Below, in pieces: positions 40,417 to 49,729 of a DNA stretch of 64,000 nt. Within the stretch, counting starts at the first letter, position 1; each line of letters opens with the position of its first letter. The position numbers and the translations under genes are program-made. This DNA comes from Pseudomonadota bacterium (lineage in GTDB: Bacteria > Desulfobacterota > Binatia > Binatales > Binataceae), in assembly GCA_021325355.1 (NCBI GenBank), contig JAJPHI010000018.1, positions 124,001-188,000 on the forward strand, in the 5' to 3' direction. Under the pieces are notes generated by a model. It ran no database searches, was not told the origin of the DNA, and worked only from the letters and a program-made list of their open reading frames with translations.

Positions 40417-41745
40417 TTAGGGCAGCGGGTCCCAGTGGCGCAGCGGCGAGCCCTTATAGCGCATGCGCGGGCGGATCAGGCGATTATCGGCATATTGTTC
40501 GAGACTATGGGCGATCCATCCCGCCGTGCGACCGAGGGCGAAGACGCCGGCCGGCAGACCCGCGGGGAAGCCGAGCATCCGCACGCAGACGGTCAGGTAA
40601 AAATCCAGGTTGGGACGCAGGCGCTCGCGCTTCCAGACCGCCTCTTCGATCTTGAGCGCGAGTTCGTAGATGCGGCGGTGGCGATGGCGCGCGATTTCAC
40701 CGGCCACCTGCTTGAGCAGCACCGCCCGCGGATCGCCGTGGGCATAGATTGCGTGGCCGAAGCCGGGCGGCAGCAGATTCTGGCCGCTGAAGCTCTCGAG
40801 CACCGCCGTGAGCGACAGTCCGTCGTCGAGCTGCGCGAGCATCAGTTCGATCCGGTCGCAGGCGCCGCCGTGGATCGGTCCGGAAAGGGAGCAGAGGGCG
40901 GCGAGCACCGACGCGTAGAGATCGGCGCCCGTGCTCGCCACCACCCGCGCGGCGAAGGTCGAAGCATTCAGCTCGTGCTCCGCGCACGCCACCAGGATCC
41001 GATCGGTGGCGATACGCGCCCATGGCGGCGCTTCGCCGCAAAGACCTTCGAGCAGGCGTACCGCAAGGCCCTGGCGACCAGGCTCGACGGCGCGGTAGGC
41101 CGAGGCTTTCGCGAGCACCAGCGGGATAAGCCCGATGATCGTGCGCGCGCGCTCGTCCGAGGAACGCACCGGCCCGTGCCGTTCGCTCGCCGCCAACGCC
41201 GGCATCGCCGCAGCCAGGCGCAAGAGCGGCGGCGCATCGGCGCCCGCCGCGGTCAAAGCCGCGGCCACCGCCGGCGGCACCTCGGCGGCAGCCACCTGGG
41301 CGCGCAGCGCCTCGGTCTTGGCGCGCGACGGCCGCTCGCCCTCCCACAACAGCAGGCAGACCTCCTCGAAACTGGCCCGCTCGACCAGTTCCTCGATCGG
41401 ATAGCCGCGATAGGCCAGTCGGCCTTCGATAATCGAGCTGACCGCCGACTCGGCGACGATTACGCCCGACGGCGCGCCCTCGGCGGCCGGCTGCGCGATC
41501 GTGACCCACGACGACGCATAGGGCAGGCTGCGCGCGCGGCGCCCGCGTTCCGGAATCGAGACGCCACGCAGCGCCTCGATATCGGCGCGGCGGTAGAGCG
41601 CCTCGCGGCCGACCTTGCGTTTGTAACTCTTGAGCCAGCCGCGACTGACGTAGGCGTAAAGCGTCCCCAGCTTCACCCCGAGACGTTCCGCCGCCTCGGC
41701 GGCGGTGAGCATCTGCGGGCCCTCGGACGAGGGATGAGCAGCCAT
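40417..41745 (-). CDS. Citrate synthase with N-terminal helix-turn-helix domain
   Basis: 442 residues. Residues 12-60 form a MerR/excisionase-like HTH (LTAAEAAERLGVKLGTLYAYVSRGWL...YRRADIEAL). A citrate synthase follows: GPIHGGACDR near 290, GFGHAIY near 330 with its His, NLDFYLTVCVRMLG near 376 with its Asp, and GWIAHSLEQ near 412. All three catalytic residues are recognisable. The fusion suggests a metabolite-responsive DNA-binding enzyme, or an HTH used for self-association. It could also act as methylcitrate synthase. It lies 74 bp upstream of the alcohol dehydrogenase in the same direction. Confidence 0.88.
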   Translation of the reverse strand: MAAHPSSEGPQMLTAAEAAERLGVKLGTLYAYVSRGWLKSYKRKVGREALYRRADIEALRGVSIPERGRRARSLPYASSWVTIAQPAAEGAPSGVIVAESAVSSIIEGRLAYRGYPIEELVERASFEEVCLLLWEGERPSRAKTEALRAQVAAAEVPPAVAAALTAAGADAPPLLRLAAAMPALAASERHGPVRSSDERARTIIGLIPLVLAKASAYRAVEPGRQGLAVRLLEGLCGEAPPWARIATDRILVACAEHELNASTFAARVVASTGADLYASVLAALCSLSGPIHGGACDRIELMLAQLDDGLSLTAVLESFSGQNLLPPGFGHAIYAHGDPRAVLLKQVAGEIARHRHRRIYELALKIEEAVWKRERLRPNLDFYLTVCVRMLGFPAGLPAGVFALGRTAGWIAHSLEQYADNRLIRPRMRYKGSPLRHWDPLP

Positions 41746-41907
41746 TGTTCTTTAATCACGCCATTCCGCACCTATGACGTCAAGCGGGCGGTGGGGGCGG
41801 CCGCGCAGGACCGTCCCGCCGCCAGCGGTCGGGCGCGAACAGAATAAGCGGCCGGTTTGTCGTTAAGGCGACAAAAGCGTCGGTCTGCGGAAACCGTCAG
41901 GCCTCGA

Positions 41908-41962
41908 TTGGCACAATCCTGTTACAGGCTGATTTTACTTTGTGTTCCGGCTCCGTTACAAA
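41908..41962 (+). promoter_or_regulatory. Possible promoter region for the inositol-phosphate synthase gene
   Basis: TTTACT (41934-41939), 17 bp, TACAAA (41957-41962) is a moderate sigma-70 match. Just upstream lie TTGGCAC (41908-41914) and a small CCTG-TTA-CAGG inverted repeat that might be an operator. The gap to the divergent citrate synthase gene is 295 bp and holds no gene. Confidence 0.35.
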
Positions 41963-42040
41963 ATAGAGGTCGGTTTTTTTGAGCGCAGGGCGGGGACGGG
42001 TCGTCGGGGGATACCCGGTACAGACTAACTGAAGAGGGCA

Positions 42041-43141
42041 ATGGCCAAGATCCGACTGGCAATCGTTGGGGTGGGGAACTGTGCCTCCTCTCTCCTGCAG
42101 GGTTTGGAGCACTACAAGCGCGCGACCGCCGCGTCGTCGACGCCGATCGGCCTGATGCATTACGATCTCGGCGGCTATCGCCCTGACGATATCGAAGTCG
42201 CCTGCGCCTTCGATATCGACGCGCGCAAGGTCGGCCGACCCTTGGAAGAGGCCTGTTTCGCGCCGCCCAACAACACCATCGAAATCCATCGCGATCTGCC
42301 GCGCTACGGCGTGACCGTCGATATGGGCGAAATCCACGACGGCATCGCGCCGCACATGGCCTTCTATCCGCCCGAGCGCACCTTTGTCGCCGCCGAGAAG
42401 GCTCCGGTCGATATCGAACGGCGGCTGCGCGACAGCGGCGCCGAAGTGATGCTCTGCTATCTGCCGGTCGGCAGCCAGAAGGCGGTCGAGCGTTATGCCC
42501 GGGCCTGCCTCGAAACCGGGGTGAGCCTGCTCAACTGCATGCCGGTCTTTATCGTGTCGGACGAAAAGTGGGCGAGCGAATTCACCGCGCGCAAAATCCC
42601 GGTGGTGGGCGACGACGTCAAATCCCAGCTCGGCTCGACCATCCTGCATCGCACGATCATGAAGCTTTTCGCCGACCGCGGGATCAAACTGCGCCACACC
42701 TATCAGCTCAATACCGGCGGCAACACCGATTTCCTCAACATGCTCGACCGTTCGCGGCTCGGCTCCAAACGCAAATCGAAGACCGAAGCCGTGCAGAGCA
42801 TCCTGCCCGAGCGGATGCCGGACGTGGACGTCCATATCGGACCCTCCGATTACGTGCCATGGCAGAACGACAACAAGGTCTGCTTCCTCCGCATCGAGGG
42901 TGAAGGCTTCGCCGGCATCCCGATCGAACTCGAGCTGCGAATGTCGGTGCAGGATTCGCCGAATTCGGGCGGCGTCGTCATCGACGCCATCCGCTGTCTG
43001 AAGCTCGCCCGCGACCGCAAGATTGGCGGTCCGCTCTACTCGATCGCCGCCTACACGATGAAGCATCCGCCGCGTCAGATTCCCGACGATGTGGCGCGCG
43101 AGCGGGTCGAGCAGTTCATCCAGGGTCAGCTCGAACGCTGA
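42041..43141 (+). CDS. ino1: Myo-inositol-1-phosphate synthase
   Basis: 366 residues. Converts glucose-6-phosphate to inositol-1-phosphate with NAD as redox cofactor. The N-terminal Rossmann motif is IVGVGNCASSLLQG. Later GDDVKSQLGSTILHR, TYQLNTGGNTDFLNM and SKRKSKTEAV (as KRKSKTEA near 245) are the conserved catalytic segments. Length matches the short bacterial/archaeal type. In bacteria this often feeds phosphatidylinositol-type lipids, mycothiol or compatible solutes; no partner for these is visible here. Confidence 0.94.
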   Translation: MAKIRLAIVGVGNCASSLLQGLEHYKRATAASSTPIGLMHYDLGGYRPDDIEVACAFDIDARKVGRPLEEACFAPPNNTIEIHRDLPRYGVTVDMGEIHDGIAPHMAFYPPERTFVAAEKAPVDIERRLRDSGAEVMLCYLPVGSQKAVERYARACLETGVSLLNCMPVFIVSDEKWASEFTARKIPVVGDDVKSQLGSTILHRTIMKLFADRGIKLRHTYQLNTGGNTDFLNMLDRSRLGSKRKSKTEAVQSILPERMPDVDVHIGPSDYVPWQNDNKVCFLRIEGEGFAGIPIELELRMSVQDSPNSGGVVIDAIRCLKLARDRKIGGPLYSIAAYTMKHPPRQIPDDVARERVEQFIQGQLER

Positions 43142-43190
43142 GCGCGCGCCGCCCTTTCGTTTCGCCGCCGCATTGCTAAAATCGCCGGTG

Positions 43191-44429
43191 ATGCGCGCGC
43201 TGGTCGATCGCAATATCGTGCTCGGCGTAAGCGGCGGAATCGCCGCCTACAAGGCCTGCGAGCTCGTGCGGCTGCTGACCACCGCCGGCGCTCAGGTGCG
43301 CGTGATGATGACGCGCAATGCCCAGGAATTCATCACTCCGCTGACCCTTCAGACGCTGAGCCGCCACCCCGTCGCCACCGCCACCTTTGATCTCACGCAG
43401 GAGTCCGAAATCGGCCATATCCGTTTGGCCGATACCGCCGATGCGATCGTGATCGCGCCGGCCACCGCCAACCTGATCGCCAAGGCCGCCAACGGCCTCG
43501 CCGACGATATCGTCACGACCGTCCTGCTCGCCGCGCAATGTCCGATCGCCTTTGCCCCCGCGATGAACGTCCACATGTACGCGCATCCGACCGTCACCGA
43601 GAACCTCGCCCGGCTGCGCGCGCGCGGCGCCGTCATTATCGAACCCGGCGCCGGCGCTCTCGCCTGTGGTTATGAAGGCCAGGGACGGCTCGCCGATCCG
43701 GCGATCATCGTCGAAGAGCTGGCCGCGATGCTGTCCGCTCACGACCTCGCCCAGGAACGCATCCTGATAACCGCCGGACCGACTCAGGAGGCGATCGATC
43801 CGGTGCGCTTCATCTCCAATCGCTCGACCGGCAAGATGGGCTTCGCGATCGCTCGCGCGGCGTGGCGCCGCGGCGCCGAGGTCCGTTTGATTGCCGGACC
43901 TTCGACACTGCCGACGCCGCATGGCGTCGAGCGCATCGACGTTACCAGTGCGGGCGAGCTCCTGTCGGCGACCGCCTCGAACTTTCCCTGGTGCTCAACC
44001 CTGATCATGGCCGCCGCCGTCGCCGACTTCCGTCCCGAGCGCGCCGCCCCGCAGAAGATCAAGAAGAATTCCTCCGGCATGACGCTCGCGCTCGCGCCCA
44101 TCGCCGACGAGATGCCGCGGCTCGCCGCCAAAAAGGGCGATCGCATCATGATCGGCTTCGCCGCCGAAACCGAGGAGCTCGAAGTCAACGCCCTCGATAA
44201 ACTGCGCCGCAAGCAGCTCGACCTGATTGTCGGCAACGACGTCTCCCGCGCCGATGCCGGCTTTGCCGTCGATACCAATATCGTCACGATGCTCGGCGCT
44301 GACGGCGGCCGCGAGACCACGCCCAAGCTCTCCAAGGAAGAGGTTGGCGATCTGATCCTCGACCGACTGCTGGCGATTCGTGCGCGCCGGCCCGCCCCGT
44401 CCGAGCTGCGCGCGACGAGCCGATCCTAG
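43191..44429 (+). CDS. coaBC: Bifunctional phosphopantothenoylcysteine decarboxylase/phosphopantothenate-cysteine ligase
   Basis: 412 residues. The CoaC flavoprotein domain is first (VLGVSGGIAAYKACELVRLL, FAPAMNVHMY, CGYEGQGRLADP with the catalytic Cys). The CoaB ligase follows from about residue 190 (ITAGPTQEAIDPVRFISNRSTGKMG, later KIKKNSSGM). Both are needed for coenzyme A synthesis. The ATG at 43191 is chosen as the family start; a longer in-frame reading overlaps ino1. Confidence 0.96.
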   Translation: MRALVDRNIVLGVSGGIAAYKACELVRLLTTAGAQVRVMMTRNAQEFITPLTLQTLSRHPVATATFDLTQESEIGHIRLADTADAIVIAPATANLIAKAANGLADDIVTTVLLAAQCPIAFAPAMNVHMYAHPTVTENLARLRARGAVIIEPGAGALACGYEGQGRLADPAIIVEELAAMLSAHDLAQERILITAGPTQEAIDPVRFISNRSTGKMGFAIARAAWRRGAEVRLIAGPSTLPTPHGVERIDVTSAGELLSATASNFPWCSTLIMAAAVADFRPERAAPQKIKKNSSGMTLALAPIADEMPRLAAKKGDRIMIGFAAETEELEVNALDKLRRKQLDLIVGNDVSRADAGFAVDTNIVTMLGADGGRETTPKLSKEEVGDLILDRLLAIRARRPAPSELRATSRS

Positions 44430-44436
44430 GGCTTCG

Positions 44437-44820
44437 ATGAAGCTCGCAGGGCTCGATCATTTCGGCCTCGAGGTGAGCGACCTCGCCCGCGCTGAACAGT
44501 TCTATACCGAGGTGCTCGGACTTGTGGTGGTGGCCCGTTTTGGCGATCAGGTGCTGCTCGGATGCGGCGGGCAGAATCTGGCTCTCTTCCGGGTGAGCCG
44601 CCCGTCGCTGACGCCCGCCGAACGCCGCGCGCGCATCGAACATCCGCTCGGCCGTGGTCATCATGCCTTTCGCGTCAATCAGGAGGATTTTGCGACCGCG
44701 GCCGCGCGGCTCGAGCGCGCCGGCGTCGAAACCGCCGCGCCGATCGACTGGGGCGACCACGACTGCCGCTATTTTCTCGATCCCGACGGCAACCTGCTCG
44801 AAATCGTTTGCTATCGTTGA
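44437..44820 (+). CDS. VOC (glyoxalase) superfamily protein
   Basis: 127 residues. LDHFGLEVSDLARAEQFYTEVLGL opens and DCRYFLDPDGNLLEIVCYR closes the VOC fold, with His and Glu metal ligands retained. It starts 7 bp after coaBC and is probably cotranscribed. Likely a lactoylglutathione lyase-like or resistance-type protein; substrate unknown. Confidence 0.88.
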   Translation: MKLAGLDHFGLEVSDLARAEQFYTEVLGLVVVARFGDQVLLGCGGQNLALFRVSRPSLTPAERRARIEHPLGRGHHAFRVNQEDFATAAARLERAGVETAAPIDWGDHDCRYFLDPDGNLLEIVCYR

Positions 44821-44884
44821 AGCGCGCCGCTCCGCCCTCCATTTCACCCCGATTCGACTTGCGTTAACCTCACGCCTTAGCGCT

Positions 44885-44913
44885 CCCTTGCGCTTGCCGC
44901 AGCCGCGCAAGGG
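44885..44913. repeat. Inverted repeat upstream of the YceI gene
   Basis: CCCTTGCGC (44885-44893) pairs with GCGCAAGGG (44905-44913) across an 11-nt loop. No T-run follows, so it is not a classical terminator. It may be an operator or leader hairpin for the gene starting at 44933. Confidence 0.4.
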
Positions 44914-44932
44914 CTGATGCGGGGGGTTCCCA

Positions 44933-45634
44933 ATGCTCCATCAAAGAACGCCGCTGCGCGTCGCAGCGTTGGCGTTTTGCATTTCGATGCTGGCGCAGGC
45001 CGCCGGCGCCGAAGTTTTGCGCCTGGAACCGGACTACCAGAAGAGCGAAATCACGGCCACGGTTGACGAGCCGCTGGGCCTCTTGCGCGACCATCCGAGC
45101 GCCACCGGCAAATTCGAAATTATCAAGGGCGAGATCGACGGCGACCCGGAAGACGTTGCCCATACCGCGCACGTCAAACTGGTAATCAACGCCACGACTT
45201 ACGACTCGGGCAACAGCAGCCGCGACACCACGGTCATTCATTCGGCGCTCGAAACCTGGAAGTACCAGACCATTATCTTCGAAAGCTCCCATCTCGAAGA
45301 CATCAACATCGAAGTGCCCGGCGCCTCGGGCGACGCCACCGTGGTCGGCAACCTGACGCTCCACGGCGTCACGCGCACGATGCGCGTGCCGGTGCGCGTC
45401 TCGATGGACACCGACGGACAGTTCAGCGCGGGCGGCGAGTTGACTTTTGACTACACCGAGTTCGGCATCAAACCGCCGCGCCTGCTGTTTGCCCTGCCCG
45501 CCGGCAAGCAGGTCACTATCGCCTTTCGCATCCTCGCCCAGCGTCCCGCAGCGCCGCCGCCGGCGCAGAGCCGTCGGGAGGAGCGCCCGGCGAATCACCC
45601 GCCCCGCGGTCAGGTCTTGGCGGTTCGTCGTTAG
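44933..45634 (+). CDS. YceI family periplasmic protein
   Basis: 233 residues. The signal peptide ends near residue 25 (AAGAE). The YceI beta-barrel (lipocalin-like) follows: LRDHPSATGKFEII, VIHSALETWKYQTIIFESS, GNLTLHGVTRTMRVPV and FDYTEFGIKPP. YceI proteins bind isoprenoid or amphiphilic ligands in the periplasm. The C-terminus ends in a Pro/Arg-rich tail of about 30 residues. GGGGGGTT lies before the start. Possible hairpin upstream. Confidence 0.92.
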   Translation: MLHQRTPLRVAALAFCISMLAQAAGAEVLRLEPDYQKSEITATVDEPLGLLRDHPSATGKFEIIKGEIDGDPEDVAHTAHVKLVINATTYDSGNSSRDTTVIHSALETWKYQTIIFESSHLEDINIEVPGASGDATVVGNLTLHGVTRTMRVPVRVSMDTDGQFSAGGELTFDYTEFGIKPPRLLFALPAGKQVTIAFRILAQRPAAPPPAQSRREERPANHPPRGQVLAVRR

Positions 45635-45699
45635 TTACGCTACATCATGAGGGCTCTCCGCTTGGCCCTCTGCGCAGCGGGCAGACCGAGGATACACGC

Positions 45700-46764
45700 A
45701 TGAAGTTCGGGCTCTTCTATCAGCTACCGTGCGCCCCGGATCAATCGCCGGCCACGCGCTACCGTGAGACGCTCGAACAGATCGCCCTTGCCGACGAGCT
45801 CGGCTTCGATCACGCCTGGCTCGCGGAACTCCATTTCTTCCAGCCGTTTTCGATCATGCCGGCGCCGCTGCAGGTGGCCGTCGCCGCGGCGCAGCGGACG
45901 CGACGGATCAGGCTCGGTACCGCCGTGGTGCTGCTGCCGTTTCATCATCCGCTGCGAGTCGCTGAAGAGGCCGCTTCGGCCGACCTCCTGACCGGCGGGC
46001 GGCTCGATCTGGGCGTGGGGCGCGGCACGATCGCCGTCCATTTCGGCGGCTTCGGTGTGGATCGCGACGAAAGTCGCGAGCGTTTTGAAGAAAGCCTGGC
46101 GATTATTCGCGGCGCCTGGACCAGCGAACGTTTCCAGTACGACGGCCGCTTTTACCGAATTCGCGATATCGCGCTGGCGCCGCGACCGCTGCAACAGCCC
46201 CATCCGCCGCTGTGGGTAGCGGCCAACAGTCCCGATACGGCCGAGTTCGCCGGCCGCGAAGGTCTCGATATTCTCGTCGCCTCGCCGATCAATCCGCTGC
46301 CGAAGATGTTCGAGCACGTCGCGCGGTATCGCGAAAGCCGCGCGCAGGCCGGTCACGACGGTTCGCGCGGCCGCGTGGCGACCGCGTTCTTCAACTGTCC
46401 CGCCGCCACCCTCGACCAGGCGCGCGCACTCTTCGAGCCCTCCGTGATGCACTATTTTCACACCATCGGCGACCAGGCGATGCTCGGTGATCACGGCCAG
46501 TACGAGGGCTCATATCAATATCTGCGGCAGGTCCGCGAGCGCGCCTTGAATATCAAGTGGGATGAAATCAACGACACCATGGGCTTCTTCGGTCCGCCCG
46601 AGCAGTGTATCGAGCGCATCAATCACGTTTACGAGGGCACCCGCACCAGTCAGATCGTCTCCTGGTTCAACCCCGGCGGACGGATTCCCCATCGCGACGT
46701 GATGGCGGCGATGGAGCGCTTTGCCGCCAAAGTCCTGCCCGCCGTGCGCCACCTTCCCGAGTAA
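45700..46764 (+). CDS. LLM-class flavin-dependent oxidoreductase (luciferase-like)
   Basis: 354 residues of the bacterial luciferase barrel. MKFGLFYQLP start, ADELGFDHAWLAELHF near 30, RIRLGTAVVLLPFHHPLRVAEEAA near 68, and LTGGRLDLGVGRG near 98 are family landmarks. Such enzymes oxidise alkanes, sulfonates or other substrates with FMNH2 or F420H2; cofactor and substrate are not decided. Followed after 71 bp by the propeller gene. Confidence 0.92.
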   Translation: MKFGLFYQLPCAPDQSPATRYRETLEQIALADELGFDHAWLAELHFFQPFSIMPAPLQVAVAAAQRTRRIRLGTAVVLLPFHHPLRVAEEAASADLLTGGRLDLGVGRGTIAVHFGGFGVDRDESRERFEESLAIIRGAWTSERFQYDGRFYRIRDIALAPRPLQQPHPPLWVAANSPDTAEFAGREGLDILVASPINPLPKMFEHVARYRESRAQAGHDGSRGRVATAFFNCPAATLDQARALFEPSVMHYFHTIGDQAMLGDHGQYEGSYQYLRQVRERALNIKWDEINDTMGFFGPPEQCIERINHVYEGTRTSQIVSWFNPGGRIPHRDVMAAMERFAAKVLPAVRHLPE

Positions 46765-46835
46765 GCGCCGCCGCGCGGCTTGACGGCCGCCCGATATCCG
46801 CGCTACGCGACAAGCCAGCGGGAGGAAATAGCGTC

Positions 46836-48434
46836 ATGCCGCAAAGTTCAAGTCGTTATCCCGGACCGGCCGTTAGCGTCGCCGCCGGATGGAAATGCAC
46901 GCGGGTCACTCCGCCCAGCGCCCTTTACGGCGCCAACGGGATGCGCGTCGGACCGGACGGGCGGCTCTACGTCGCGCAGGCCTTCGGTAGCCAGATAAGC
47001 GCGATCGACACCGCGAGCGGCGCGGTTGACGTGATAAGCCCGCACGGCGGGCCGGTCGTCGCTCCCGACGACCTCGCCTTCGACTCCCGCGGGGCATTGT
47101 TCGCCACCGAAGTGATGAGCGAACGGGTCTGCATGCGCGCGCCCAACGGCGAGGTCCGCGTTATCGCCGACGGCATGACCGCGGCCAACGGCGTGACGAT
47201 TCATCGCGATCGCATCTTCATGGACGAATGCCGTCCGGGCGGGCGGATGTGGGAACTCTACGCCGACGGCCGCGCGCCGCGCCTGATTGCCGAGAACCTG
47301 CCGCTGCCCAATGCGCTCTTCCTTGGCCCCGACAATTACATCTATTTTCCGGTCCTCGGTGAGAATGCTATCTGGCGCGTGCCGGTCGATGGCGGCCGCC
47401 CCGAAACCTTCGTCAAGGATCTCGGCCTCCCGACTGCGGTCAAACTGAACAGCAAGGGCGAGGTGCTCTCGACCCAGGCCCTCACCGGCGAGATCCTTAA
47501 GTTCGACATCCCGAGTCGCAGCAAAGCCGTTATCGGTAAAGTGCGGCCGGGGATCGATAACTTCGCGCTCACCGCCGACGACCGGCTCTTTGTCTCGCAT
47601 TTCACCGACGGCGGCGTCTGCGAAATCATGCCTGACGGCCGTGAGCGGCGGCTGGTCGAACCGGGCTTCTGCGGTCCGGCCGGCATCGCCTTCGGCACCG
47701 ATGGCGTCCTCTACGCCTCCGACGGGATCAGCATGGCCGCGGTTGGACTCGACGGTTCGCAGCGGCGCGTCGGGATGCTCTTCGATGGCGCCTTTCCGGG
47801 CTTCGTGCGCGGTCTCGGCGCGGGCGCCAACGGGATGCTGGTCGTGACCACCGCCAACGGCGGCGCCGCCTCGTACCATCCGGTGTCGCACGAAATCGTC
47901 GAGCACGCGACCGGCCTCAATGAACCTTACGGAATCGCGGCCGGCCCCGGCGGTGCGGTGATCGTCGCCGAGGGCGGCTCCGGCCGCCTGCTGGTGATCA
48001 AGGGCAAAGAGGTGCAGGTTGCCGCCTCCGGCCTTTCACGGCCGACCGGCGTCGCAGTCGCGCCGGACGGCTCCTGCTACGTCGCCGAGGCCGGCAAAGG
48101 CGCGGTGGCGCATGTCAACGGCGGCGTCAGCGAAGTCGTCGGCGGCCTCGATCGTCCCCACGGCGTGCTCCTCGCCGGCGATGAGCTGTTTATCGTCGAC
48201 GTCGGGACGCACGAGTTAATCTGCTTCTCGCTCAAGACCCGGCAACGGGCCAGGGTGGCGTCCAATCTGCCGGTCGGGTCGCCGCCGGGCGTCGTGCCGC
48301 ACGTGCTCTCTGGCATCCCCGGCCTGCTGCCCGGGCCGGTCACGCCCTATTCGGGAATCACCCAGTCGGCTGACGGCACGATTTACGTCGCGGCCGACGG
48401 CGAAGGCTCGATTCTCGCCTTCCGGCGCGGCTAG
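46836..48434 (+). CDS. SMP-30/gluconolactonase/NHL-type beta-propeller protein
   Basis: 532 residues without a signal peptide. Many repeats of the form GVR-x-GPDGRLYVA, for instance GMRVGPDGRLYVAQAFGSQ, GVAVAPDGSCYVAEAG and ITQSADGTIYVAADG, indicate one large or two small propellers. Relatives are lactonases (SMP-30) or Vgb-like lyases. The ATG at 46836 has GGGAGGAA upstream and excludes a longer reading that overlaps the LLM gene. It lies 17 bp before the CoA-transferase gene, suggesting a lactone- or CoA-linked catabolic step. Confidence 0.85.
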   Translation: MPQSSSRYPGPAVSVAAGWKCTRVTPPSALYGANGMRVGPDGRLYVAQAFGSQISAIDTASGAVDVISPHGGPVVAPDDLAFDSRGALFATEVMSERVCMRAPNGEVRVIADGMTAANGVTIHRDRIFMDECRPGGRMWELYADGRAPRLIAENLPLPNALFLGPDNYIYFPVLGENAIWRVPVDGGRPETFVKDLGLPTAVKLNSKGEVLSTQALTGEILKFDIPSRSKAVIGKVRPGIDNFALTADDRLFVSHFTDGGVCEIMPDGRERRLVEPGFCGPAGIAFGTDGVLYASDGISMAAVGLDGSQRRVGMLFDGAFPGFVRGLGAGANGMLVVTTANGGAASYHPVSHEIVEHATGLNEPYGIAAGPGGAVIVAEGGSGRLLVIKGKEVQVAASGLSRPTGVAVAPDGSCYVAEAGKGAVAHVNGGVSEVVGGLDRPHGVLLAGDELFIVDVGTHELICFSLKTRQRARVASNLPVGSPPGVVPHVLSGIPGLLPGPVTPYSGITQSADGTIYVAADGEGSILAFRRG

Positions 48435-48451
48435 CCGACGGCTGAGGCGCG

Positions 48452-49729
48452 ATGCCGCAGGAGGTCAGCCTCGCCGAACTGGACCTGGCGGCGATTATCC
48501 GGCCCGGCGAACGGGTCGTCTGGGGACAGGGCGCCGGCGATCCCATATCGCTGGTCGAAAAACTGCTCGAGCAGCGCCAGCGTCTGGCGCCGCTCGAGAT
48601 CTTCTGCGCCGGCGTGCGCTCCCGCCGCCTGGTGACGGCGGAGCACGCCGACACGCTGAGCTTCACGAGCTTTGGCGCGATGGGGAATCTGGGCGGGCTC
48701 GCGCGCGCCGGCAAGTTGCGCGTGATGCCCACCCATCTCTCGCAGGTCAATGGCTATTTCGCCGCCGGCACTCTCCGCGCCGATGTAGTATTGGTTCATC
48801 TCAGCGCGCCTGACGGCGACGGTGCATACAGTTACGGACTGGCTAATGATTTTCAGCACGCGGCGATTCAGCAGGCGCGCGTCGTTATCGCCGAAGTCAA
48901 CGACCGGCTGCCCTGGACCTATTGTGATCGGCGCATCGACCCGGCGCGAATTGACTATCTGGTCAGGGTATCGAGGCCGCTGCCGCAGGTCCGTCCCCAG
49001 GCCGTGGGTCCCATCGAGGAGCGCATTGCGCGCCACGTCGCCGACTTCATCAGCGACGGCGCCACCCTGCAGATCGGTGTCGGCGCGATTCCCGACGCGG
49101 TGATGGCGCTGATCGGCGATCGGCGCGAACTCGGCTTTCATTCCGGACTGATCAACGATCGGGTGGCCGAACTGATGGCCCGGGGAGTGATTACCAACTC
49201 GCGCAAACCCATCGATACCGGCATCACCACGGCGGCGCTGCTGGTGGGAACCGATTACTTGTATCAGTTTGCGCACAAAAATCCGGCCATCAGGCTGTTT
49301 ACTTATGATCATACCCATCGCGGCGAAATACTCAGTCAACTCGGCAACTATATTACGATCAATTCAGCGGTCGAAGTGGACTTGAGCGGCCAGATTAATG
49401 CCGAGACGGCGAGCGGTGAATATATCGGCGGTGTCGGCGGTCAGGGCGACTACGTTCGCGGCGCCCAGCTCGCCGGCGGCCGCTCGATCATCGCCCTGCC
49501 CGCCACCGCCCGCGACGCCACCATCAGCCGCATCGTGCCGCGCCTGGCCGACGGCATCGTGACGACGCCGCGCAGCGACGCCGATATCATCGTAACCGAG
49601 TTCGGCGTCGCCGAACTGCGCGGCCGGACGATCGGCGAGGGCGCGCGCCGCCTCGCCGCCATCAGCCATCCGCATTTCCGCGCCGCGCTCGAAGAGGCCG
49701 CGGCGGACCTCGCGCGGCGCGGCTACTGA
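48452..49729 (+). CDS. Acetyl-CoA hydrolase/4-hydroxybutyrate CoA-transferase family protein
   Basis: 425 residues. GVGAIPDAVM near residue 210 and GEYIGGVGGQGDYVRGAQL near 325 are the conserved family loops, and the latter region is followed by IIALPATARDATISRIVP. These enzymes move CoA between acyl groups using a Glu thioester intermediate. The acyl pair here is unknown. Its last 7 bp overlap the end of the convergent larC gene. Likely cotranscribed with the propeller protein. Confidence 0.9.
   Translation: MPQEVSLAELDLAAIIRPGERVVWGQGAGDPISLVEKLLEQRQRLAPLEIFCAGVRSRRLVTAEHADTLSFTSFGAMGNLGGLARAGKLRVMPTHLSQVNGYFAAGTLRADVVLVHLSAPDGDGAYSYGLANDFQHAAIQQARVVIAEVNDRLPWTYCDRRIDPARIDYLVRVSRPLPQVRPQAVGPIEERIARHVADFISDGATLQIGVGAIPDAVMALIGDRRELGFHSGLINDRVAELMARGVITNSRKPIDTGITTAALLVGTDYLYQFAHKNPAIRLFTYDHTHRGEILSQLGNYITINSAVEVDLSGQINAETASGEYIGGVGGQGDYVRGAQLAGGRSIIALPATARDATISRIVPRLADGIVTTPRSDADIIVTEFGVAELRGRTIGEGARRLAAISHPHFRAALEEAAADLARRGY

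Noticed and set aside
40321-41847. 508-codon plus-strand frame
   Set aside because: Shadow of the citrate synthase; no recognisable domain.
41908-41925. Sigma-54 promoter (TTGGCAC) before ino1
   Set aside because: The -24 half matches, but the -12 TTGC is absent at the required spacing.
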